Shown here: positions 12,590 to 24,289 of the stretch, one piece after another | Layout: each line of letters starts with the position of its first letter | Numbering within the stretch: the stretch's first letter is position 1 | Assembly (NCBI GenBank): GCA_963576565.1 | Contig: OY755047.1 | Coordinates: 1,240,001-1,304,000 of the forward strand | From: Aspidapion aeneum | Taxonomy: Eukaryota > Arthropoda > Insecta > Coleoptera > Brentidae | DNA length: 64,000 bases | Direction of reading: 5' to 3' | Made by a program: the position numbers and the translations under genes | Notes under the pieces: model-generated | Seen by the model: only the letters and a program-made list of their open reading frames with translations | The model's database searches: none | What the model was told of the DNA's origin: nothing

Positions 12590-13850
12590 TTTGTATATTT
12601 TCAACTATCTTTGGACATGGGCCCAATATCTTCCACTCTTCCCTGTCTGTCGCCGTGTTCATCGATCTAATTCCTGCATGTTTCTTCGAATCGTCCGCCC
12701 ATCTCATTTGTGGTCTTCCCCTACTTCTTTTATTTTCCCAAGGTCTCCAGTTTACAATACATTTGTTCCATCGATCTTCTTTCTCTCTGATATTATGACC
12801 GGCAAATTTCCATTTTAATTTTACTACTTCTCCTCTAACATCCCTTACTTTTGTTTTGTTTTTTATCTATTCATTCCTTTTTCTATCTGTTAGCTTTACA
12901 TGTAACATTTGTCTTTCCATTGATCTTTGGGCTTTTCTTACAGGAAGGATACATTGGTTATACAATTTCGTTTTGAGGTACTGAGGACATCTTTTATTTT
13001 TTAATATTGGCACGTGGGGGTTATCGTGACTATTTGTGTACTTGTTGCGCACAAATAAAGAGGATCGTGAGATAGTTTAAGGGTTTATTTAATACAAAGA
13101 TACTTACACACTAATCACTACTGTCTGGCCCAGTTTTCTGATACAAATATTATTCACGTGTAGGTCGAATTCAGCTCTCGATCAGAATCTCTTTACTGTT
13201 TCTATAATTGACTATTGAGAACTTACGTACTTACTATCCGTTCTTGATTGGTTTTATAGAAGCATGTGATTACAAACGTGTCTTAATCTTAAACATAAAT
13301 CGTTTGCACCACATAGTTCATAGGTTGACGTCCTAATACTTTTACATCAGGTCAACCAACCAAGTTCTGGATAGCATGCCCAAATTACATACATGACAAT
13401 ATGTAGCTAAATTTACCGAATGCTTCCCAGGCCAATCTTACTTGTCTCTTGATTTCAGCTGTTTGATTTTCTTTTTTTAGATTAATAATTTGTCCCAGGT
13501 ATATATATTCCTCTACTTGTTCTATTTTTTATTGGTTTATTCTGATCGTGATATTTTCATCTGTGTTTGTTATGATTTTAGTTTTAATGTAGTTCATACT
13601 CTAGCCTATATGTTTAGCTCCAGTTCTTCCAGCATTTTTATCAGTTCTTATTTCTTATCTGTCATTAAGGCGATATCATCAGCATATCTTAGGTGGTTCA
13701 AATATTGTCCGTTTACTTTGATGCCCATTTCTTCCCAATCTAAGTTTTTAAAAACATCTTCTAAGGCCTGGTTAAATAGTTTAGGGGATATTGTGTCACC
13801 CTGTCTGACACTTATTCTTTTGACCTATCTTAGCAATATCGTGGTGGTCT
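12590..13850 (-). pseudogene. LINE-C remnant interrupted by a ~410-bp insertion
   Basis: 12590-13012 encodes the LINE-C C-terminal tail on the minus strand and 13425-13850 the reverse transcriptase palm. The catalytic motif reads RYADDIAL on the minus strand near 13685 and keeps both aspartates. Stops and frameshifts occur throughout. Compared with the copy at 3465-4427 about 410 bases are inserted near 13013. The upstream part of the ORF is missing. Confidence 0.8.
13013..13425. mobile_element. Unidentified ~410-bp insertion in LINE-C
   Basis: The insertion is inferred by comparing this LINE-C copy with the one at 3465-4427, which is nearly continuous here. The inserted sequence includes an AATAAA signal and has no clear inverted termini. 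Its length would suit a solo LTR, but I cannot define the ends or a target duplication. Confidence 0.4.
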
Positions 13851-14366
13851 GTTTGTGTGTGTATCTCTGTCCGGCCAACGATAGCTCCTAAACCGCTGAA
13901 CCGATTTTTATAAAATTTTCAGGTAAAATAGTGTACAATACTGTAAAAAGCTGATTAGATTTTAGTTAAAATCCATTAATGCTAATGACAGTTTTTTTGA
14001 CACTTTAGAAATTGAAAATATGCTAATTTTTCAGAATATAGAATATACACTTTCAATAATTTCTGTTATAACCAAAAACTTGATAGGAGCTTTCGTTTTT
14101 CTCACAAAAAACTGTTTGGCAGCTTACTTGGAGTGTGCTAATGAGCGAGGAAGGTATCAGATCCATATGGATCCATTAATTTTTTTATAATTTGTTTTTA
14201 TGAATACAGTTAAATATGATTTTGAGCCATAAACCATTAGTCCATACATTTTAATTTCAATCAAATTTCATCAGGCCTAATGATGCGAATACATCCACAG
14301 GATGTAAAATTAATAAATAAATATCATTTAATACAGTGGCGTATAATGACCCCCTTTTTTTGATTA
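13851..14366. other. Intergenic DNA, likely old repeat remnant
   Basis: 13865-13925 reads CCGGCCAACGATAGC, CTAAACCGCTGAACCGA, a stretch resembling conserved tails of insect interspersed repeats. No gene is seen. Confidence 0.4.
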
Positions 14367-14368
14367 TA

Positions 14369-15599
14369 CAGGGTGTCCCATAACTTACACAGAAAAAAAG
14401 AAGTTCTTCACTTAAGAAAAGTATGTTTTCTTGAAAAAATTATCTTGACCCATAAGCAAAAGTCTCCGAACAAATTGTTTTCTCTTCATCTAAGCAAACC
14501 GCTTGTTTTAGAAAAAATAATTGTCTTGGTAAATTGTTTTGGTTTAAAACAAACTGCCTTTCGCGAAGAAAAAGTGGTTTTGAAGCAAGATATAAAATGT
14601 CTTACTAATATCTTCTTAACACAAATAAAGCTTTACTTTGCGTCAAGACCTTTAATTTTTTAACTTAAAATATCTGGCATCTCAAAACGAAAATGGCGAT
14701 TTATTCCATAATACTAGAAAAAACAAAACAAGAAGGTTGCCGCTTCCATTCAAAACAAATCAATTTTCTTGGATAAAGGCAACTTTTATTTTCAACGGAA
14801 ACCAGCAGTTCAAGAGAATAGTTTTTTTTTGTTAAGAAAATATCGTCTTTGTGCATAGGAAAGCAGATTTTTTCTTGGATCAAAGCAATTTGCATTGACT
14901 GAAAACATTTTTTTTTGTGTAGGGGCCATAGTGCAGCAGGTGAGAGAGGAGGTTATTTCCGAGAAAATAGTTTATATAATATGGGGGTCAACACACATCT
15001 GTTTTTAAGATATAGGATGTATAAAGTTAGAGGAGTGGGGGGGGGGGAAAGGTTTTACAAAAAAAAGAAAATCTGTGATTTACAAATGTGGTATTCCTTT
15101 TTTTGATAAAATTACAAGTTGAGGAGATACAGGCTATCAACATAACCTCCAAAAACGTATAAAAAATCATAATTTAAAAAAAAAATAATTCTTGCTTACT
15201 TATTCTTTTAAAAAATACCAATAATATTTTATTATTATGTCTTGCTAAAGGCTTGTTTTTATTAACAAAAAATATAAAAAAAAAACATTGCGTTTAATAT
15301 GGCATTTATAAAAGTTTATACGAAAAAAATTGTTTTTTCTAAAAAAATTGACCTACTAATTTTTTTCAAAATAATTTTTATTTTAATTAATTGCTCTTGT
15401 TCTCATACACGACTCTACCCAATTTTTTTGCGTTTTTTTAAAAAGTTATTATCAAAAAAGTTAAAAAAATTGCCAACTTTGATGGTCTGTATCTCGACAA
15501 AGAAAGAGTTTTGACCCATGCATTATAGGAACTTTTTTATCAGACAAGACCTCCTCTATCACCTGTTGGCCTATGGCCCCTAAGTTATGGGACACCCTG
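14369..15599. mobile_element. TA-flanked MITE, second copy of the 4429 family, with nested insertion
   Basis: Starts CAGGGTGTCCCATAACTTA and ends TAAGTTATGGGACACCCTG, with TA at 14367-14368 and 15600-15601. Apart from an insertion at 14388-14919 it aligns with the 706-bp copy at 4429-5134. The termini are better preserved than in that copy. It encodes no transposase. Confidence 0.88.
14388..14919. mobile_element. Nested 532-bp TA-flanked MITE
   Basis: The uninterrupted copy at 4429 reads CATAACTTAGGGGCC; here the TA of CTTAGG is duplicated (14386-14387, 14920-14921) around a 532-bp insert with ends CACAGAAAAAAA and TTTTTTTTGTG. The paralogous empty site supports both the boundaries and a TA target duplication. 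Open frames inside (14373-14663 +, 14701-14895 -) have no recognisable product. Confidence 0.8.
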
Positions 15600-15601
15600 T
15601 A

Positions 15602-16875
15602 TTGTCAGGCATGCAAACTACCCTTGATTGTATCACTGTACGAAACCAGCTTAGAAAAACGAAAAGCGCAAAACATGGTTTTGCAGACATAAGAAAGTAG
15701 TTTCGTCTCCCTCCACAATGGTAAACGACCATTTGCCACCTACCACACAGCAGGTGGTTGATGCGAGAAAAACTACTGAAAAGTTAAGCGAGATGAAACC
15801 TTAAGTAAATAGAGGGTTTTCCCTTCAACGCAAAAACTGTGAGATAAAAAAGTGTTGTCTATAAAATGTAATTTTATCTCTGTTTTTGTTTAGGTTTTTT
15901 TGTTTAGCTCATTAGCTAAAATGTAAAGTAAACTTTAGGATTATCAGCAACGTCACTGACTTGGTTCCTCCAAGATCTTCAAAGAGGGGATAATGGATAA
16001 CTTAGGTCCAATCTACCTTAAATAAAAACCCAAATTTTGAGGAGACAAGTCGGTAGTCACATTTTAAGTTTTGTTGAATTTAAACAAAAACCTCTACATT
16101 AATTGGCAGTAAAGAAATATGAGATTTATCTATTTGAAAAATATTTTGCAATTTGTTATTTTGGTAAGTTTTTATTTTAATATTTTGGGTCTTTTTTATC
16201 TTATAGGTCATAAGAAAAGTCTTGTAACAATTTGTAAATTGCAACAGAGTTTTATTTGGTATTCATTAAAGTTTGTAACGTTTTTAAAACTGTTTTATTT
16301 TTATTTTCTACACACCAGAGATCTACTACAGTACTACGGACAATATTATCGAAATCAAAGTAAAATTTTCTTCGAAATATTTTAAAAACTTAATATTTTT
16401 ACCTTCCTGGGCCGGGCTGCAATGATTAGAGAAGGTATTGTTTTCGACGAAAAATTTTTTTGGGATAACACTGAAAATGTGTTATTTGATTACACTTTTA
16501 CACATGTAATTTAGGTAATTAGTAATTCCTTTTGAAGGGGAGGGATATCACCTCCCATACCTTGTTTTGTACACGCCTATGGTTTACGTTATATACGATT
16601 TCAACGCTCATTAGAAGGAGAGTTTTGTTTGAGCTGTGGTATTAGGTTCAAATTTTGCCAATTGTTTGTGCAAACCCTAATGATATCAATCATTTACTAA
16701 AATTATAATTATAGTATAATCATCTAAATTCAGGGGCAACTGCTTTTTAAGGCCCCTCCCCAAAAATACACAAAAAAGTCTTAATTAAAAAATATTTTTT
16801 ATTTAATTATTTACTTAGTTTGTTTTTCAATTCTTGCCTGTGAGGCAATTTTTTTATTATTGTAAAAATATTTCT
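15602..16875. other. AT-rich intergenic DNA
   Basis: No gene. A copy of the dispersed CCTTCCTRGSCC repeat is at 16402-16455. A frame of 88 hydrophobic residues at 16119-16385 (+) reflects T-rich composition. Confidence 0.5.
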
Positions 16876-17604
16876 ATATATATATATATATATTTATCGG
16901 TTTCACAACGTTCTACGTCTTCCGATACCCAATCTCCACTCGATTCTGTTTGCCCATAATTCATCATCTAGGCCTCTTATTCTTATTTCAATGTCTATTC
17001 CTTCTCTCCAGCTTCTCCCTGGCCGTCCTCGTTTTCTTCGGCCAGTTGGTTTCGATTGTAGTATTTTTTTAGGTAGTCTTTCATCATTCAGTCTTTGTAC
17101 ATGTCCGTACCACACCAGTTGGTTTGTTCTTATATCATCCACTAAAGTACGTTCACCCACTGTCATAATTTCTCTTATTCTTTGATTTGTAACCCTTTCT
17201 CTTTTTGATTTCCCTGCTGCTCTTCTCCAATAGTCCATCTCCGTAGCGGAAAGCATTTTTTCTGTTCTATCCTTGATTGACCATACTTCTGAGCCGTATG
17301 TAATATTACTTTTTACAATGGTGTTATATATAAGCTTTTTGTTATGTTTTGATATACTTTGGTCCCAAATTATTCCATTTAATAAAGTTATTGCTTTTCT
17401 TCCTTGTACGTTTCGATCTTTTATAGCTTTGTCTAGTGTTCCGTCAGCTGTAATTTTTAGACCTAAGTATTGATACTCATCACAGGACTGAATTCGCTGC
17501 CCGGTATTTAAGATTAGATCCTGTTTCATTCCACCGATACCCATATACTCTGTCTTATTGAGATTAACCTCTAGTCCCCACTTAAAAATATTTTTCTGCG
17601 GCAT
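16876..17604 (-). pseudogene. LINE-A remnant, C-terminal part of ORF, with (TA)n tail
   Basis: A single open frame (16903-17604) covers the end of the reverse transcriptase palm (GLEVNLNKTEYM, then YQYLGLKIT) and the thumb/C-terminal region with LVWYGHVQRLNDERLPK and PTGRRKRGRPGRSWREG. This is the typical C-terminus of RTE-like insect non-LTR elements. The natural stop follows GRRRTL. On the element's sense strand the 3' end is GTTGTGAAACCGATAAA followed by a short TA repeat, as in the other LINE-A copies. It is 5'-truncated, lacks the catalytic motif and cannot be active. The unbroken 233-codon frame suggests a fairly young insertion. Confidence 0.85.
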
Positions 17605-18000
17605 AATTTTTTCTGAAAGTATGTACCTACCTAATTTTTATAAAATTTCTCCATTTCTTTCCAATCACTCGTTTTAAAATACTATTTGAGAATGCACAAA
17701 ATTCTTGTAACATAACTTTTCCGAAAAACCCCAGAAATTACAATTTTTTTGCGTATAGAATAATAAAATATTCCCATTTTATTCGCCTGTTTCTTTTTTA
17801 AATAAAAATCATTTTAATTGAATTGCTACAGCACGACATTGGCAGAGGATCAAAAATGTCATTTTTTTTATCAAAAAAAGTCGCACAAATTCCGCACTCT
17901 GAATTTTAAAAATAAAATTATATTAGTCGCTTTTATTCAGAAGGACCTGGCATCATTCTATATTCTTGATTTAGTTACTATATAGCCCAAGCTGTATGTA

Positions 18001-20077
18001 CAGTCGGGGACTTAATAAAAGGCCGCTGCCATTTTCAGAAGAGCTTGGATGAGAATCCCAATACCGGGCGCTTTTATTCCCTCGACTCCACGTCGATCGG
18101 CTTTCGCTGCGCACTTTTGTGCAATGCAATTTTTGCTATTGAAATTAATAACTATTTGGAATATTGGCCGATGAACGGGCGAAGCCATACACGTTTTTTG
18201 GATACACACATCTTTTTTTAGCTGATTTCTTGTTTATTAGCATAGGATGTGGGTATTCTGGCGGGATTAATACAGACTTTTTATTTAAAGAGTAATCAAA
18301 CCAATCAAATGAACCGAACCTTGTAGATATTTTTAACCTGCTTTTTTAATTGTTTAACATAAAGGATGGCCCACCGGAAACGAAAGGTATTACTTTTCGA
18401 AAAAATCCAAAAACAAAAAACGGAAAACGGGAAAACGAAAAACCGGAAAACGTGAAAACATGAAAATGAAAATGAAAATGAAAACGGAAAACGGAAAACG
18501 AAAAACGAAAAACGGAAAACGGAAAACGTAAAACGGAAAAAGAAAAACGGAAAGCGGAAAACGGAAAAAGGAAAACGGGTAAACCGGTAAACAGGTAAAA
18601 GGGGAAACGGGCAAACGGGTAAACGGGCAAACGGGTAAACGGGCAAACGGGTCAAGGGGCAAACGGGTAAACGGGCAACGGGTATACGGGGAAACGGGTA
18701 AACGGGCAAACGGACAAACGGGTAAACGGACAAACGGGTAAACGGACAAACAGGTAAACGGGTAAACGGATAAACGGGCAAACGGGTAAACGGGCAAACG
18801 GGCAAACGGGTAAACGAGCAAACGGGCAAATGGACAAACGGGCAAACGGACAAACGGGCAAACGGACAAACGGGTAAACGGGCAAACGGTTCAACGGGCA
18901 AACGGGTAAACGGACAAACGGGCAAACGGATAAAAGGATAAACTGGCAAACGGGCAAACAGGTAAACGGGCAAACGGGTAAACGGCCAAACGGGTAAACG
19001 GGCAAACGGGCAAACGAGCAAACGGGTAAACGGACAAACAAGTAAACGGGCAAACGGGCAAAAGGATAAACGGGTAAACGGGTAAACTGGTAAACGGGTA
19101 AACGGGCAAACGGGTAGACTGGTAAACGGGCAAACGGGTAAACGAGTAAACGGTTAAACGGGAAAACGGGAAAAAGGGAAAACGGAAAACAGAAAATGGA
19201 AAACCGAAAACGGGTAAACGGGTAAACGTATAAACGGGTAAACGGGAAAACGGAAAAACAGAAAAACCGTTACAAACATATAATTTTTTTTTTAAAAAGT
19301 TTAAAGTTAAAAGGATAAAAAACTGAATCACAGTTAAGACAAAATACAATTATAAAAGGTAAAAACATACATGATACCCTTCAAAGATGCTCATTTATTC
19401 TTATGTTGCGAACATGTTTTAATAATTTTTCACTGAAAAAGCAAATAAACATGCAAAAATGTTTTTGTAGAAAATTTTTTGTCTTCAACTTATGTTTAAA
19501 ACTTTTTATTTAAAACGTACAGTAACCAAGTAATTTTAAAAATACTCTTTTTATGCACACTACATCCAAGATGGCGGCGGGAGCCGGCTGCCCCCAAGGT
19601 CAACAACATATGTCAAAATCGCGACTACAACACCTTATGCAAACTAAAATTCTATAATGACTGGACTATTTAGCTACCCCCAAAAATAGTGTTCTTGTGC
19701 ATCCAGAAGTCGGGGTAGTTACACATTTAAAACAATTCAAATCTTAACTTACTTACTTACTCTATGTAAGTATGTAATAAAAAATATAACAATAAATTAA
19801 AATCACTATTATGTGTATTTTTTTAACCGAACATTCAAACGGACTACAGACCAAAGCTAATTTTTTCCGCAATTATGTGTATTTTTTTAACCGAACATTC
19901 AAACGGAATACAGACTGAAGCCAAATTTGGCATGATTAAATTTAAGCCAGGTATGCGAATAAATTATATGTGTTAAACGACGCGCCACGAAATCCGGTCA
20001 ATAACCTCGGCCGGTATTGGGATTCTTATCCAAGCTCTTCTGAAAACGGCAACGGCCATTTATTAAGTCCCCGACTG
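18001..20077. mobile_element. TA-flanked inverted-repeat element (pogo/mariner-like) carrying a minisatellite
   Basis: The left end starts CAGTCGGGGACTTAATAAA; the right end is its inverted partner ending TTTATTAAGTCCCCGACTG, with TA at 17999-18000 and 20078-20079. Inverted homology continues for about 70 bases (CTTGGATGAGAATCCCAATA on the left, its complement near 20015-20040). There is no transposase. The core is occupied by the degenerate 9-bp minisatellite at 18400-19262 and, at 19805-19920, by a 60-70 bp direct duplication containing ACCGAACATTCAAACGGA. Confidence 0.85.
18400..19262 (+). repeat. 9-bp minisatellite, consensus AAACGGGYA
   Basis: Units AAACGGGTA and AAACGGGCA alternate irregularly from about 18590 to 19260, flanked by degenerate GGAAAAC-type units. 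Because the unit is three codons long, the minus strand stays open in several frames and gives long PVCPFARL-type chains; these are artefacts. Confidence 0.92.
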
Positions 20078-20079
20078 TA

Positions 20080-20839
20080 CAAGCCCTATTTCCCCTAGTC
20101 CCTAGACCAAAAACGGTCTCCCCACCACTACTACTGCTACTAAGTGAATTATAAACATTTTTAAATCTTTTGTCACCTCCAAAACTTGACACTGTCAGAA
20201 AAGGTTTTTATTTTATCTAATTTTCGTATATAACTTGCCAAAAACACAACGAAAATAAAAAATATAATTTTTTAATTTTCAAACTGACGTTCGATGACGT
20301 TTAACTATGTAAGACACTTGGTAATGAGATTCTTATCTCCTCTGAATTAGATACAGCTGAATAACGGGTCGGAGACCAGATTCCGAAGTGCGAGACGGGA
20401 TTGTTCACGAATTAATCTCACCAAACAAGCGTGCGTGTTTTAGTGTGACTGCACTGATGGATGTAATCTGTGGAAATTGGTACTGCGTTTCTTTATTTCC
20501 TCAGAAAGCAGAGCGTGGCTTTATCAGATAACGAAATAGTGCGTATCAAAGTAGCCCGTATCAAAATAGCGCACCCACTGAGAAACTAGACGTATTTTTC
20601 GAAAAACTTACCTTTAAAAAAAACACCCTATAAGTATTTAATATTTATAACAATTTAAATTTTGCGAATTTTCTGGTACAAGTGTTAATAAGCTTTATAT
20701 CGCTCAACTTCATGCTTCCAATAAATACAAACAAAACAAGCCATAATTGCATTTAAATAAATTATCCTATTGGACGTAACATAGGTAGGTGCTTAATTGA
20801 TATTTGAAAATTCATGTTTCAGGAAATATTAATGTCACA

Positions 20840-20841
<2 letters not shown>
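20080..20841. other. Intergenic DNA
   Basis: No gene. A small tract of simple (CTA)n-like sequence lies near 20125-20140. Confidence 0.5.

Positions 20842-20920
<79 letters not shown>
20842..20920. repeat. (AT)n microsatellite at the LINE-A 3' end
   Basis: About 75 bases of perfect AT dinucleotide directly adjoin the 3' terminus of the LINE-A copy that follows on the minus strand. Confidence 0.95.
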
Positions 20921-20922
<2 letters not shown>

Positions 20923-21895
20923 CGGTTTCACAACGTTCTACGTCTTCCGATACCCAATCTCCACTCGTTTCTGTTTGCCCATAATTCATCATCTAGGCCT
21001 CTTATTTTTATTTCACTGTCTATTCCTTCTCTCCAGCTTCTCCTTGGCCGTCCTCGTTTTCTTCGGCCAGTTGGCTTCCATTGTAGTATTTGTTTAGGTG
21101 GTCTTTCATCATTCATTCATTGTACACCAGTTGTTTTGTTCTTATATCATCCACTAAAGTACGTTCCCCCACTGTCATAATTTTGGTAACTTTTTCTCTT
21201 TTTGATTTCCCTGCTGCTCTTCTCCAATAGTCCATCTCCGCAGCGGTAAGCATTTTTTCTGTTCTATCTTTGATTGGCCATACTTCTGAGCTGTATGTAA
21301 TAATACTTTTTACAATGGTGTTATATATAAGCTTTTTGTTAAGTTTTGATATACTTTGGTCCCAAATTATTCCATTTAATAAAGTTATTGCTTTTCTTCC
21401 TTGTACGTTTCGATCTTTTATAGCTTTGTCTAGTGTTCCGTCAGCTGTAATTTTTAGTCCTAAGTATTTTTACTCATTACATGACTAAATTTCATGTTTC
21501 ATTCCACCGATACACATATACTCTGTCTTATTGAGATTAACCTCTAGTCCCCACTTATTGTACTCTTCTATAAGTTTTCGTGTCATATATTCGAGGTCGT
21601 CATAATCCTGAGCCACTACTATCTGATCATCGGCGAAACATAAAGTATACAAGGTGGTTTCGTCCAACGGAATTCCCATGTTTTGGCATTTTCTCTTCCA
21701 TACTTTAAGGACTTGTTCCAAATATATCTTGAAGAGCGTAGGCGAGATACAGCAACCTTGTTTAAGACCTTTATTTACTCGAAAGCCTTTGGTTAGTTTT
21801 GCTTTTATTTTAACTTTTGCCTTACTATTCCGGTATAACTCTTTGATGGGCTTAATTAGTTGTAAAAATCTTACCTTTGGTGGATGCTGCAACTA
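20919..21895 (-). pseudogene. LINE-A remnant, reverse transcriptase palm to C-terminus
   Basis: Minus-strand frames at 21485-21892 and 20928-21116 give the palm, with GLKQGCCISPTLFKIYLEQV and the catalytic motif LCFADDQIVVA (both aspartates kept), and the C-terminus WREGIDSEIKIRGLDDELWA. Between them the frame is broken by a stop after GGMKHEI and by several indels near 21125-21190. The copy is 5'-truncated before the fingers domain. The 3' end abuts the (AT)n tract. Closely related to 16876-17604 and 59405-60535. Confidence 0.85.
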
Positions 21896-22935
21896 TAGGC
21901 AAACTTCCCGCTTCATTAGTTCCCCTAAAACAAAGAATAATAGGGTAAAAAGCAGCTCTACACTTTGTCTCCTCAAAACTAAAAAACCATATAGATATAT
22001 TATCGCATTTACACAATTCTAGCTATATTTTACATGCTAATTTTTTAGACAAGTTAGCGATGATTAAACCGATGTTCAATTGTTTTGGTGGATCTAATAT
22101 ATATCTTGTGCTTTTTACAATATTTAATTATTGATTTAATACGGTAATGCATCGACAGATATAGTTTTAAGTTATTTATGTATTATTTAGGTTTAAAAAT
22201 TTTTGTATATAAGTTTTTTTTATCAATCATGGATTACTTCTATTGTTTTTCGAACTTTAAACCACCCCTCAGGGGTGGTACTACATTTTGAGACTATTTT
22301 TAACGATAATCCTACGAATTAGACGGACTAAATTTCCATAAAATGACATTTCGTTACAAATTCTTTATGTGGTTTTTTTTTTTTCTAAAGTTAATTTGAA
22401 TTTATATGATATGAAACTTACTGACAAATGCTTACTATCATATTGCACATTAGGGTGAACCAAATCTTTGCAGCTATTTGACCTGTGAGTATTAAAAAAA
22501 TACACTTAAACCGGTCTGTATCAAGTCTATAGACTTGATACTTAAACCCGGTCTAAAAAAGTTTTAAGGTCTTGCTAAATGCTGGTGTATATTTTTTAAA
22601 TTGTGTTTTTTTATATTGAAGGCTTTATTTATTAAAAGATGCAACGCAATTTTCTAATGCGCCAAAAGAATAAAAAAAATCTTCGTTTTTTAAAAAATAT
22701 AAAATTTCATTTGATGGAAAATATTTACATGTGTTCGAATTTCTAACGGGTGAAAAATCGCGAGTTTTCTACTTTTCTCAGTTTTCCACGCGATAGTTTT
22801 AAATGTATCAAAGAAACCCGCCTCATACAAATGCATGCGGTTTTGAAATTTTATTTTGTATTTTATAGCCATTTCATATTCTATTTTATAATTAAAAACG
22901 TATATCATTATAGTTATTACGCATTTAAACCCCAT
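21896..22935. other. Intergenic DNA with a perfect 24-base palindrome
   Basis: No gene. A perfect palindrome of 24 bases (half-site GTATCAAGTCTA) is at 22518-22541, flanked on both sides by CTTAAACC(C)GGTCT in the same direction. Confidence 0.6.
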
Positions 22936-23194
22936 ACTACCCCGTTAAGTCACCAACTATTATTTTCAACCAATAAAAGCGTTTATTTTTCATAATACGG
23001 CTTTGTTACAGTTCAGAACTCCGTTCGGTTATACACTCCTCCCAATAACATTTTAATCAACCAATGAAATGCGTTTATTTTTATAACTACGCCCCTATAT
23101 CGGTTTAGTTCTCCGTTCGGTCTAAGTATACAGTTGTTTAAACCATATTTGATTATTTCTGTAAAAAAAACTTTAGTGTTTTGTGCAATTGTCG
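22936..23194 (-). promoter_or_regulatory. Two composite boxes (17-mer plus CCAAT and GC boxes)
   Basis: On the minus strand the 17-mer occurs at 23011-23027 (CGAACGGAGTTCTGAAC) and 23103-23119 (CGAACGGAGAACTAAAC). The first is preceded 19 bases upstream by ATTGG. The second is followed after 8 bases by GGGGCGTAGTTATAA and then by ATTGGTT. This order and spacing match arrays A and B although the surrounding sequence differs. Function unknown. Confidence 0.6.
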
Positions 23195-23495
23195 TTGTCC
23201 GACCCCTAAATTGTCCACCTCCTTCGATCCTGACAATCATCTTCTGTCAGGATTTTTTGACTCACTGATCTTTAGATTGACGGTTGCCATTCCTGTTTAG
23301 GACGACGCCCTCTTTTTCTGCACCCTATTGGTTGCCATTCTAGGACTTCTTTTGGTAATATCAGTTGTCTGGCATCCGTTATGCTTCCCTCGATTGCCAT
23401 TTTTTCTTTTATAATCTCATTTATTACATGATCTGTTCTAGATATTTTCATTGATCTTCTTATTGCATCCATTTCGACACTTTTCATTTTCCATT
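23195..23495 (-). pseudogene. LINE-B 3' fragment
   Basis: The minus-strand translation gives MDAIRRSMKISRTDHV, then LPKEVLEWQPIGCRKRG and RRPKQEWQPSI, the LINE-B C-terminus also seen at 25320-25656. The conserved YGHVQR segment is deleted. The fragment begins near the family's 3' end (GTTGTCCG at 23193). Confidence 0.8.
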
Positions 23496-24050
23496 ATTAG
23501 ATTTGTTTAGAATGAAAATATTATGTGGAATTTTTGAGATTTCTAATGTTTATCTTTGTTATTCTTTGTCAGAAGTTTATTTTGTCGTAAACATATATAG
23601 CAGTATCCAAACTAGAAATACCTGTATGTATATTTTTAAAAATCTTGTAAACATAAAGCAAAGCTTATTAAAACACTCAATGTCAAATTAAATAGACCAT
23701 AAAACATGTCAAAAAAAATCTCGCATTAGAAATTTATGTTATTATCTGGACGGTGGAAATAGATTTAATTTATTTGCTGAAAATACAATTTTCTACTTAT
23801 AAATACTCATCTACAGATTGGATAAAATATAAATAACCATTGAGTGTAATATAAATGATGATGATGCTTTATCTTCATAAACTGTTTAATCTGGATGAGA
23901 TAAGAATACCAAGAAAAATAATGAACTGGAGATCTCATGATGGCGTATTTTATGCTATTTTATCTTGTTATTTATGAAATATGTGAAAAATATCTAAAAA
24001 AAAACCTTAGGTTTGAGGGAGCCCTGGCCCCGAGGCCCCCCTGTGTGAGC
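23496..24050. other. Intergenic DNA
   Basis: No gene. A GC-rich patch at 24008-24045 (GAGGGAGCCCTGGCCCCGAG) is similar to the reverse complement of 55205-55240 and is probably a short repeat remnant. Confidence 0.5.
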
Positions 24051-24051
24051 C

Positions 24052-24238
24052 CATGGTTTTATGTTTACAAACATGGACTCTACACCCGAGCGGAGGACTG
24101 AACGCTACTGTAGGCGTAACTTTACTTCACGTGAGTGCTATAATCAAGCTAATTGGTGCAACCCCGCTGTGCAAGCCCTTTCGACATTATTAGAGTGCCT
24201 GAACATGATTTGCAAATAAGCAATTAAAAATCTGTGCA
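24052..24238 (+). repeat. Left copy of a ~185-bp direct repeat flanking LINE-B
   Basis: Matches 25668-25848 over its whole length, including GTTTACAAACA, the 17-mer variant CGAGCGGAGGACTGAAC (24087-24103), AGGCGTAACTTTACTTCA after 8 bases, CTATAATCAAGCT, ATTGGTG and TAAGCAATTAAAAAT. Confidence 0.85.
24087..24103 (+). promoter_or_regulatory. 17-mer box in the direct repeat
   Basis: CGAGCGGAGGACTGAAC followed by 8 bases and AGGCGTAACTTT. Function unknown; entered because its order and spacing match the composite module elsewhere. Confidence 0.5.
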
Positions 24239-24289
24239 CTTTTTATCCATAAGGTGGGGAAAAAATGTTTTCAGACTATAGGTTTTAAG

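Noticed and set aside
18305..19349. Overlapping minus-strand frames rich in LPVCPFAR repeats
   Set aside because: The 9-bp minisatellite keeps several frames open at once; a coding sequence would favour one frame.
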